From Actinomycetes bacterium (GTDB taxonomy: Bacteria; Actinomycetota; Actinomycetes; Propionibacteriales; Propionibacteriaceae): DNA of 8,840 bases. Where the stretch lies: NCBI GenBank assembly GCA_009785885.1, contig WQUE01000311.1:1-8840 (forward strand). Reading direction: 5' to 3'. This document shows, piece by piece, positions 1 through 5,303 of this stretch (positions are counted from its first letter, which is position 1; each line of letters starts with the position of its first letter). The notes beneath the pieces are model-generated. The model saw nothing but the letters and a program-made list of their open reading frames with translations. It made no database searches and was not told the origin of the DNA. A program made the translations under genes and the position numbers.

Positions 1-17
1 GCCGGGGCCGTCCCACC

Positions 18-31
18 GGGGAGTTCTCCCC
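18..31. repeat. GGGGAG/CTCCCC inverted repeat upstream of the first promoter
   Basis: Perfect 6-bp arms GGGGAG (18-23) and CTCCCC (26-31) flank a TT centre. The right arm ends one base before the -35 element at 33. As RNA it could fold as a 5-bp stem with a GTTC loop, so it could be the end of a terminator for a gene left of the window. As DNA it is well placed to be an operator. The sequence does not decide between these. Confidence 0.4.
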
Positions 32-32
32 C

Positions 33-61
33 TCGACAACCGCAAACGGCTGCCTTAGCCT
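33..61 (+). promoter_or_regulatory. Candidate sigma-70-type promoter for the WXG100 gene pair
   Basis: A -35 hexamer TCGACA (33-38) matches TTGACA at 5 of 6 positions. It is followed by a 17-base spacer and a -10 hexamer TAGCCT (56-61), which has the TAnnnT pattern usual in actinobacteria. Transcription would start near 67-69, giving a leader of about 25 bases that contains the ribosome binding site at 78-86. This promoter position would place the in-frame GTG at 63 at or before the transcription start. Confidence 0.5.
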
Positions 62-77
62 GGTGGCAGGCGCCGAC

Positions 78-86
78 GGAGGGAGG
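78..86 (+). promoter_or_regulatory. Ribosome binding site that sets the start at 93
   Basis: GGAGGGAGG lies 6 bases before ATG 93, an ideal spacing. The upstream in-frame GTG at 63 has no comparable site, so ATG 93 is preferred. Confidence 0.8.
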
Positions 87-92
87 ACGACG

Positions 93-1109
93 ATGGCGTT
101 CACCGGCATGGAGGTCTCGGCCATCCGTGGGTTGTCCCGCTCGTTGACGGACCAGGCCCGCGAGCTGGACTCGGTCACGTCACAGGTGAGTGCGCTCGTG
201 AACGAGGCGACCCGGTCGTGGCAGGGCGCCGACATCGCGGACTTCCGGAACCAGTGGTACTCGTCCCTGCGCGGACGGCTGCAGTCGGCTTCGGGGAACC
301 TGAAAGGCATGGGGTCGCAGCTGGGCCGCCAGGCGGACGAACAGGAGAAGGCCAGCGAGATCACCCGCTCGATCGTCCCCCAGACGCCCATCGGGGGCAT
401 TCCGGGTGAGGCGGCCTCGCTCCTCGGCCTCCTCGGCGGGTTCAAGGATCTCGCATCGATCGTGATGAAGTCCAACACGCTGCGCAAATTCATCCAGATG
501 GCCGGCTTCGAGCGCGACTGGCAGGAGTTCAGCAAGATCGCGCGATACCTGGCGCCGCTAGCCGACCACAAGGTGTACCAGTCCGGCTACCGGGCCCTCG
601 TCGACAAGTTCGGCTGGTTGTCCGAGAAGCTGGCCCCGCTGGGCAAGTTCGGGGCGGGCGCCTCCAAGGTCGTCCGGGTCGCGGGCAAGGCGCTCGGACC
701 GATCGGCGGGGCCATCTCGATCGGGACCGGCGTGGCGCGCATCATCGACGGGAACGGCCACGAGGGCTGGGTCGATGTCGGCGACCGGATCGCGGGCGGC
801 CTGAACGTCGTGGGCGGCGCCGCGATGGTCGCGCTGCCATTCGTCATCGGCATTCCCGTGGTCGGCGAAGTGGTGGCCGCGGTGGCCATCGGGACGACGC
901 TCGTGTCGGCGGCCTGGGACTTCGCGCAATGGTGCAACGATGGTGGCCTGAAATCCGCCGGTGACTCCCTGAGCAACTGGGCGGACGGCCTGAAGAACTC
1001 CACGGCGGGCGGCCTGGGCGGCAGCCTGACCCGCACCGCCGGGACGGTGGCCGGGGCGATCGGTTCCGGGATGAGTGCGGTCGGTGGTTGGCTGAAAGGA
1101 TTGTGGTGA
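93..1109 (+). CDS. WXG100-domain protein with hydrophobic glycine-rich C-terminal half (probable type VII secretion substrate)
   Basis: This is a 338-residue protein. Residues 1-90 are predicted to form a WXG100-type helical hairpin: helix, W43-Q44-G45 turn, second helix. WXG100 proteins are exported as helical dimers by ESX/type VII machinery. Plain family members have about 100 residues, so some 240 residues are extra. Residues 100-195 look helical and partly charged. Residues 200-275 are rich in Gly, Ala and Val with long uncharged runs (about 234-274), able to form one or two membrane-spanning helices. The last 35 residues are again Gly/Ala-rich and end in GGWLKGLW. No signal peptide and no clear YxxxD/E export motif is visible. 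ATG 93 is chosen over GTG 63 because of the strong ribosome binding site and the promoter position. The stop overlaps the next start as TGATG. A membrane-active effector is an inference; a secreted structural protein is equally possible. Confidence 0.75.
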   Translation: MAFTGMEVSAIRGLSRSLTDQARELDSVTSQVSALVNEATRSWQGADIADFRNQWYSSLRGRLQSASGNLKGMGSQLGRQADEQEKASEITRSIVPQTPIGGIPGEAASLLGLLGGFKDLASIVMKSNTLRKFIQMAGFERDWQEFSKIARYLAPLADHKVYQSGYRALVDKFGWLSEKLAPLGKFGAGASKVVRVAGKALGPIGGAISIGTGVARIIDGNGHEGWVDVGDRIAGGLNVVGGAAMVALPFVIGIPVVGEVVAAVAIGTTLVSAAWDFAQWCNDGGLKSAGDSLSNWADGLKNSTAGGLGGSLTRTAGTVAGAIGSGMSAVGGWLKGLW

Positions 1110-1894
1110 TGGACGTCGAGTTGTCCCCCAGGGACGCGGAGGCCGCCCGGCACGTGCTCGGGATGGTCGTGCCGGGGCAGGCCATGCGCGTGTGGACGCT
1201 CACGGACGAGCAGATCCTCGTCCTGGACGACCCCGAACAGCCGCAGCTGGTGACCCAGCCGTGGCTGCCCGGCAGGGTCGGCGACCCGCCGAACGCGGAA
1301 ATGCTCGTCCTGGCCCAGGAGGTGGCGCTGCGCGGGCTGGTGGCCCGGGGGGACGTCGAGACGGTCGTCAGCGACTCGCAGATCGCCGAGGTGACGGCCC
1401 GTCCCGAGATCACCGGGTGCCTCGTGCTGCGGCGGCTCGGCAACGCGCTGCTCCGGGTGGCGCGGGCCACGTCCCAGGACGCGACCGTCGCGTACTTCTA
1501 CCGGCAGGACGAGGGGCCGATCCTGGAGGAGGTCGTGGACGAGAACGGCCTGCACGCGTTCGCCGTCTATGAGCCGACCGTGTGGGGACCCCGCCTGGCG
1601 GACTTCCTGGACCCGGCCCAGGGGGCCGGCCGCGGGGCGATCGACGAGACCGGACCGGCCAGCCGGTTCGCGGAGAACGTCGGGGACAGGCCCGAGTTGA
1701 GCCAGGCGCTGGCCGCCTCCAGCATGACGGCGGTGTTGCGCGACGTGCCGACGCCCAAGGTGGCGACCATCTTCTCCTCCGAGGCCGGCACGTATTGGTT
1801 GCGCGAGACGGCCGTCCGGCCTGAGGAGATGCGGCTCACGGGCATCAGCCGGGCCGAACTGGAGGCCCTCGGCCCGTCGCTGACCGCGGCGTGA
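1109..1894 (+). CDS. Hypothetical protein, tentatively EspG-like secretion chaperone
   Basis: This 261-residue soluble protein has no signal peptide or membrane segment. I do not recognise it firmly. Its layout recalls EspG-type proteins of ESX loci, which are cytoplasmic chaperones for secreted substrates: similar length, a helix near residues 65-80 (AEMLVLAQEVALRGL), a stretch resembling a 'turn, then ARPE, then strand' pattern (about 95-115), alternating strands in the middle, and a second half repeating a strand-rich block (about 205-235) before a C-terminal helix (GISRAELEALGPSL). No catalytic motif is visible. ATG 1109 overlaps the upstream stop by one base and has AAGGA at 1096-1100, 8 bases away. 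An upstream TTG at 1088 would add seven residues and is less likely. The tight coupling suggests it serves the WXG100 protein, as chaperone or possibly as immunity partner. Confidence 0.7.
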   Translation: MDVELSPRDAEAARHVLGMVVPGQAMRVWTLTDEQILVLDDPEQPQLVTQPWLPGRVGDPPNAEMLVLAQEVALRGLVARGDVETVVSDSQIAEVTARPEITGCLVLRRLGNALLRVARATSQDATVAYFYRQDEGPILEEVVDENGLHAFAVYEPTVWGPRLADFLDPAQGAGRGAIDETGPASRFAENVGDRPELSQALAASSMTAVLRDVPTPKVATIFSSEAGTYWLRETAVRPEEMRLTGISRAELEALGPSLTAA

Positions 1895-1942
1895 CCCCCA
1901 CGCCCACGCACGTACGCCCCCGCCGCGCCGCGCGTGTCTCGC

Positions 1943-1956
1943 CGTCCGTCCGGACG
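1943..1956 (+). terminator. Weak terminator-like hairpin after the WXG100 unit
   Basis: CGTCC (1943-1947) and GGACG (1952-1956) form a 5-bp stem with a GTCC loop, 49 bases after the stop at 1894. There is no T-tract. Actinobacterial terminators often lack one, but the stem is short, so this is only a candidate. Confidence 0.25.
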
Positions 1957-2013
1957 CGCCGCCGATTGGCGTATTCCGGGCCGCACCCGCCAGGATTGCC
2001 GGAAACGGGACCA

Positions 2014-2039
2014 TCACGATTTGGTAACGAAATGCGTGA
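2014..2039. promoter_or_regulatory. AT-richer dyad, candidate operator
   Basis: Outer arms TCACG (2014-2018) and CGTGA (2035-2039) enclose a 15-bp near-palindrome at 2019-2033. That inner element reads ATTT, G, GT, A, AC, G, AAAT, and 6 of its 7 base pairs match. The inner part is markedly AT-rich against its GC-rich surroundings, as is common for regulator binding sites. The inner and outer symmetry centres differ by half a base. No known regulator is assigned. Confidence 0.4.
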
Positions 2040-2088
2040 CGGGGAATGGGGACGGTTCGGCACCAGTGAATGCGTCCGCAAACACCGG

Positions 2089-2103
2089 GGACGGGTCCCG
2101 TCC
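2089..2103. promoter_or_regulatory. 15-bp perfect palindrome, candidate operator
   Basis: GGACGGG (2089-2095) and CCCGTCC (2097-2103) are perfect arms around a single T. The element ends 4 bases before TTGACG (2108-2113), a good -35 hexamer that has no acceptable -10 at the normal distance. A one-base loop makes a simple RNA hairpin with these arms unlikely, so protein binding is the better reading. Confidence 0.35.
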
Positions 2104-2329
2104 GGGATTGACGAAAGTTACCCCCACCCCCGGCTTCCCCAACGCTACCATCACTAGGTGAGACGTCCCCGGTCGCGGAAATGGGCCGCCATCCGGGGAG
2201 TGGCGCGTCCCGGCTCGTCGACGCCGTCGCGGACGTCATCGACCGGGTTGTTTACCCCGAGCGCGAGCCGGATGGCGCTGCACGTCCGACCATAGAGGGC
2301 GCGGGAGGCCCGGGCGACCTCTGCCAATC

Positions 2330-2358
2330 TTCACCGGGCACGCACCGGGTGGTAGTGT
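2330..2358 (+). promoter_or_regulatory. Promoter of the sugar importer operon
   Basis: The -35 TTCACC (2330-2335) matches TTGACA at 4 of 6 positions. It is followed by a 17-base spacer and a -10 TAGTGT (2353-2358) preceded by TGG, an extended -10 pattern. The expected start is near 2365, which leaves a leader of about 52 bases before ATG 2417. The copies of CACCGGG at 2332-2338 and 2343-2349 overlap the -35 and the spacer, so a protein binding there would act directly on polymerase. Confidence 0.55.
2332..2351. repeat. Direct repeat CACCGGG with 11-base period inside the promoter
   Basis: CACCGGG occurs at 2332-2338 and again at 2343-2349, one helical turn apart. The second copy also forms a 9-bp palindrome, CACC-G-GGTG (2343-2351). 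The position across the -35 element and spacer suits a regulator binding in tandem, probably a repressor. Confidence 0.4.
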
Positions 2359-2372
2359 GACATCGACTCAGC

Positions 2373-2393
2373 GCCCACCATGTTCGCGTGGGC
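2373..2393 (+). promoter_or_regulatory. Hairpin in the predicted 5' leader of the importer mRNA
   Basis: GCCCAC (2373-2378) and GTGGGC (2388-2393) are perfect 6-bp arms around a 9-base loop. The stem would start about 8 bases from the predicted transcript end and finish 8 bases before the ribosome binding site (2402-2409). It leaves that site open, so mRNA stabilisation is more likely than occlusion. It could also be a DNA operator. Confidence 0.4.
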
Positions 2394-2416
2394 AGTCACT
2401 CAAGGAGGACATAAGC

Positions 2417-3598
2417 ATGAAATTCCGGAACATGGCGGTGGCAGGAATCAGCCTTGCCCTCGCTTTCGGCCTCTCCGCCTGCTCGAACAGCACCACGGGC
2501 AGCACCACAACCACCACCAGCGGGGCACCGGCGTCGTCCACCAGCAGCGCGCCGGCTGCGAGCAGCGTCGACTTCGCCAAAGATGTCGGCATCGTCCTGC
2601 CGACCAACTCCGAGCCGCGTTGGGTGATGGCACAGTCGGCCTTCAAGGCGGCGATGCCGGGCGCGCAGATTCTGTTCAGCCAGGGCGATTCCGCGATCGA
2701 GAAGACGAACGTCGAGACGTTGATGTCCAAGGGCGTGAAGTACATCATCATCTGCGCGCAGGACGGCTCGGCCGCCGCGGCCGCCGTCGACGAGGCGAAG
2801 GCCAAGGGCATCACGGTGATCGCCTACGACCGCCTCATCATGGACACCGCGAACCTCGACTACTACGTGACGTTCGACAGCGTCGCCGTCGGCGAGGCCT
2901 GGGGCGATTACCTGGTGAAGTCCGCCGAGAAGCCGCAGGGCAACAACCTGTGGCTGTACGCGGGCTCCGCCGACGACAACAACGCGTTCCTCTTCTTCCA
3001 GGGCGCCTGGAACAAGCTGCAGCCGAAGATCGCCGACGGCACGTTCACGATCGTGAACTCCGACAAGGCGACGGCCGTGAAGGCCACGAAGGAACTGACG
3101 CATGCGCAGCTGGCCGACATCATCGGCCAGGTGGGCGTGATGAAGTGGGTCCCGGACACCGGCAAGCAGTTGGTGCAGGCCAACCTGGCGTCCGCCACCA
3201 AGGATCAGAAGGGCGTCGTGTACGCGCTGACGCCGAACGACGACACCGCGGTCGCGATGTCCGACACGTTCCGCGCCGATCCCGACGTGACGAAGCTGTA
3301 CAACACGGGCCAGGACTTCACCAAGGCCTCCGCCCAGTACATCCTCGACGGCATGCAGGGCATGACCGTGTGGAAGCCGGATCCCGCCCTCGTGCAGAAC
3401 TGCAAGGACATCATCAACGCGGTCGCCGGCGGCAACACCAAGCCGTCCGTCGTCGTGACGACGTACGACAACCGCAAGGAGCAGGTGCCGTCCACCAAGG
3501 CCGACATCACCGTCGTGACGAAGGACAACATCGCCCAGGTCGTGACGCAGCCCGGCTCGCCGTTCAAGATCGACAACGGTAAAGTCGTCGACGCGTAG
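2417..3598 (+). CDS. chvE: Multiple-monosaccharide-binding lipoprotein, ChvE type
   Basis: This 393-residue protein is the extracellular, membrane-anchored substrate receptor of the importer encoded downstream. Residues 1-22 form a lipoprotein signal: K2/R4, a hydrophobic core, and lipobox LSAC with C22 as the lipidated residue. Residues 23-50 are a Ser/Thr/Ala-rich linker. The rest is a two-lobed sugar-binding fold close to ChvE and XylF. It shows VGIVLPTNSEPRW (57-69), YDRLI (137-141), DDNNAF (186-191), GQDFT (298-302) and the closing segment YDNRKEQVPS (350-359). R68, the D138/R139 pair and the N188/N189 region lie where this family contacts the sugar (inference from family alignment). ChvE relatives bind several aldoses such as arabinose, glucose, galactose and xylose, so the substrate cannot be fixed here. 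ATG 2417 has AAGGAGGA (2402-2409) at 7 bases; longer in-frame starts have nothing comparable. Confidence 0.92.
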   Translation: MKFRNMAVAGISLALAFGLSACSNSTTGSTTTTTSGAPASSTSSAPAASSVDFAKDVGIVLPTNSEPRWVMAQSAFKAAMPGAQILFSQGDSAIEKTNVETLMSKGVKYIIICAQDGSAAAAAVDEAKAKGITVIAYDRLIMDTANLDYYVTFDSVAVGEAWGDYLVKSAEKPQGNNLWLYAGSADDNNAFLFFQGAWNKLQPKIADGTFTIVNSDKATAVKATKELTHAQLADIIGQVGVMKWVPDTGKQLVQANLASATKDQKGVVYALTPNDDTAVAMSDTFRADPDVTKLYNTGQDFTKASAQYILDGMQGMTVWKPDPALVQNCKDIINAVAGGNTKPSVVVTTYDNRKEQVPSTKADITVVTKDNIAQVVTQPGSPFKIDNGKVVDA

Positions 3599-3643
3599 GC
3601 ACGCCTTCGCACCGGCGTCCGACACCGGAACGACGTGAGCCCG

Positions 3644-3681
3644 CGGGAGAGTGGGGATGGTCATTCATCCCCGCTCTCCCG
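3644..3681 (+). terminator. Strong intercistronic hairpin between receptor and ATPase genes
   Basis: A left arm (3645-3659) and right arm (3666-3680) of 15 bases pair completely with one G-U, around the loop GTCATT. C3644-G3681 adds a further pair. It lies 46 bases after the receptor stop and ends 24 bases before the ATPase start. There is no T-tract. Such hairpins after binding-protein genes in ABC operons commonly protect the upstream message or partly stop transcription, which gives more receptor than membrane components. Confidence 0.7.
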
Positions 3682-3690
3682 TTGGCCATG

Positions 3691-3696
3691 AGAGGA
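3691..3696 (+). promoter_or_regulatory. Ribosome binding site that sets the ATPase start at 3705
   Basis: AGAGGA lies 8 bases before GTG 3705. The longest in-frame start, GTG 3651, sits inside the hairpin stem at 3644-3681, so it is unlikely to be used. Confidence 0.7.
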
Positions 3697-3704
3697 AACC
3701 AGCA

Positions 3705-5282
3705 GTGTCCAACGATGAACACGTGACGGCGGCCATGGCACCCGCCGACGAACAACCCGGCCCTGAGGACTACATCCTGGAGATGCGCCACATCCGGAAG
3801 GAGTTCCCCGGTGTCGTGGCGCTCGACGATGTGAGTTTCCGGGTCAAGCGCGGCGAGATCCACTGCCTCGTCGGCGAGAACGGCGCCGGCAAGTCCACGC
3901 TCATGAAGGTGCTGTCCGGCGTGTATCCGCACGGCACGTACAGCGGTGAGATCGTGGTGAATGGCGAACCCCAGCGCTTCCGAGGCATCGCCGACAGCGA
4001 GAAGGCGGGCATCGCGATCATCTACCAGGAACTCGCCCTGGTGCCCGACCTGCCGATCCACGAGAACATCTTCTTCGGCCACGAGATCACGAAAGCGGGC
4101 ATGATCGACTGGGAGGCGACGCGCACCCAGGCCGCCCAGATGCTGGAGCGCATCCGCGTGAAGGTGAACCCGGACACGAAGGTGCGCGACGTGGGCGTCG
4201 GCGTCCAGCAACTCGTCGAAATCGGCAAGGCGTTGAGCAAGGACGTCCACCTGCTGATCCTCGACGAGCCGACCGCGGCCCTCACGGAGGACGACTGCGA
4301 CAACCTGCTGGAGATCCTGCGGGAACTCAAGGCGCAGGGCATCACGTGCATCCTGATCTCGCACAAGCTGAGCGAGGTGCTCCGGATCGCCGACTCCATC
4401 ACGGTGCTCCGGGACGGCAGGACCGTCACCTCGATGGACGCGCACGCCCGGGTCGTGACGCAGGCCGAGATCGTGAAGAACATGGTCGGCCGTGAGATCA
4501 CCAACGTGTTCCCGCCGCGCGAGGGCGTGACCATCGGCGACATCGCGTTCGAGGTGCGCAACTGGACCGTCTACGACCCCGCCAAGGGCCGCGAGATCCT
4601 GCACAACGTCAATCTGGACGTGCGCCGCGGCGAGATCGTCGGCCTCGCCGGACTGCTCGGCGCGGGACGTACCGAACTGGCGCTCAGCATCTTCGGCAAC
4701 ACGCCGCGCTACCACATCAAGGGCGAGATGCGCCTGGCCGGCCAGCCCGTGAAGATCACCTCGTCCGAGCGGGCCATCAGGGACAAGATGGCGTACGTGA
4801 CCGAGGACCGGAAACGCAACGGACTCATCCTCATCCAAAGCATCAAGTTCAACGAGACGCTCACGGACCTGCGGCGCCTGCAGAAGGGGCCGTTCATCGA
4901 CGAACAGCTTGAGGAGCGCGTCGCAAGGAAGTACTTCGAGGACATGGACGTGCGGGCCCGCTCCATCGAGCAGATCGCCGGCACGCTGTCGGGCGGCAAC
5001 CAGCAGAAGGTCTCCCTGGCCAAGTGGCTGCTCCCCGAGCCGGAACTGTTGATCCTCGACGAGCCCACGCGCGGCATCGACGTGGGGGCGAAGTACGAGA
5101 TCTACTGCATCATGAACGACCTCGTCGCCAAGGGCATGAGCATCATCATGATTTCGTCCGAACTGCCGGAGATCCTCGGCATGAGCGATCGAATCTACGT
5201 CATGGCCGAGGGCTTCATCACCGACGTCATGGACGCCCATGACGCCACCGAAGAGAAGATCATGCACCGGGCCGTCGCCTAG
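3705..5282 (+). CDS. gguA: Multiple-monosaccharide ABC transporter ATP-binding protein (double ATPase)
   Basis: From GTG 3705 this is a 525-residue protein with two tandem ABC ATPase domains, the usual form in CUT2 sugar importers (XylG, RbsA, MmsA/GguA). It powers uptake from the cytoplasmic face. Domain 1 (about 24-270) has Walker A GENGAGKST (57-65), a Q-loop region at YQEL (107-110), Walker B LLILDEPT (183-190) and the switch histidine H220. Its signature is the divergent VGVQQLVEIGKA form (about 165-176). Domain 2 (about 280-525) has a degenerate Walker A with R322 for lysine (GLLGAGRT, 316-323), a clear signature LSGGNQQK (428-435) and Walker B LLILDEPTRG (448-457). The usual switch histidine is replaced by serine in MISSEL. 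These asymmetries are normal for the family. The segment YPHGTYSGEI (75-84) points to the GguA/XylG branch. It sits 106 bases after the receptor gene and 21 bases before the permease. Confidence 0.92.
   Translation: MSNDEHVTAAMAPADEQPGPEDYILEMRHIRKEFPGVVALDDVSFRVKRGEIHCLVGENGAGKSTLMKVLSGVYPHGTYSGEIVVNGEPQRFRGIADSEKAGIAIIYQELALVPDLPIHENIFFGHEITKAGMIDWEATRTQAAQMLERIRVKVNPDTKVRDVGVGVQQLVEIGKALSKDVHLLILDEPTAALTEDDCDNLLEILRELKAQGITCILISHKLSEVLRIADSITVLRDGRTVTSMDAHARVVTQAEIVKNMVGREITNVFPPREGVTIGDIAFEVRNWTVYDPAKGREILHNVNLDVRRGEIVGLAGLLGAGRTELALSIFGNTPRYHIKGEMRLAGQPVKITSSERAIRDKMAYVTEDRKRNGLILIQSIKFNETLTDLRRLQKGPFIDEQLEERVARKYFEDMDVRARSIEQIAGTLSGGNQQKVSLAKWLLPEPELLILDEPTRGIDVGAKYEIYCIMNDLVAKGMSIIMISSELPEILGMSDRIYVMAEGFITDVMDAHDATEEKIMHRAVA
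5225..5244 (+). repeat. Perfect hairpin inside the 3' end of the ATPase gene
   Basis: CGTCATGG (5225-5232) and CCATGACG (5237-5244) are perfect 8-bp arms around ACGC. The stem lies in codons for VMDAHD, about 36 bases before the stop and 60 bases before the permease start. It could slow ribosomes or mark RNA processing. It could also be a by-product of the codons. Confidence 0.35.
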
Positions 5283-5303
5283 GGCAGAGAAGAAAGAACG
5301 CAC

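Larger units (their letters stand above)
1895..2416. other. 522-base intergenic control region without a convincing gene
   Basis: This stretch separates the WXG100 pair from the sugar importer. It contains a small GC hairpin after the first unit (1943-1956), an AT-richer dyad (2014-2039), a 15-bp palindrome (2089-2103), a TCAC/GTGA dyad (2151-2161), a promoter (2330-2358) with a phased direct repeat, and a leader hairpin (2373-2393). A 59-codon reading frame (2181-2360) is present but lacks a ribosome binding site. No T-rich terminator is present. Confidence 0.7.

Noticed and set aside
63..92. GTG 63 as the start of the WXG100 protein
   Set aside because: It lies at or before the predicted transcription start and lacks a ribosome binding site. 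ATG 93 has GGAGGGAGG at 6 bases and starts directly with a WXG100-type helix.
93..1894. Toxin-immunity pair reading of the first two genes
   Set aside because: The second protein is soluble without membrane segments, larger than most immunity proteins and more like EspG. No toxin catalytic motif is visible. It remains possible but is not supported.
1891..2161. Short frames at 1891-2157 and 1934-2161 on the + strand
   Set aside because: No ribosome binding site, no codon bias like the neighbours, and Arg/Pro-rich composition. They overlap the dyad elements.
14..2201. Shared 9-mers CACCGGGGA (14-22, 2083-2091) and CCGGGGAGT (16-24, 2193-2201) as a common operator
   Set aside because: The matches are GC-rich, only 9 bases long and placed differently relative to the two promoters, so chance is a sufficient explanation.
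587..2239. 550-codon open frame on the minus strand opposite the WXG100 pair
   Set aside because: Low-complexity Arg/Pro/Gly composition that crosses two + strand genes and the intergenic region, with no family resemblance.
3651..3704. GTG 3651 as the ATPase start
   Set aside because: It lies inside a strong hairpin stem, and the added residues do not resemble the family. GTG 3705 has AGAGGA at 8 bases.
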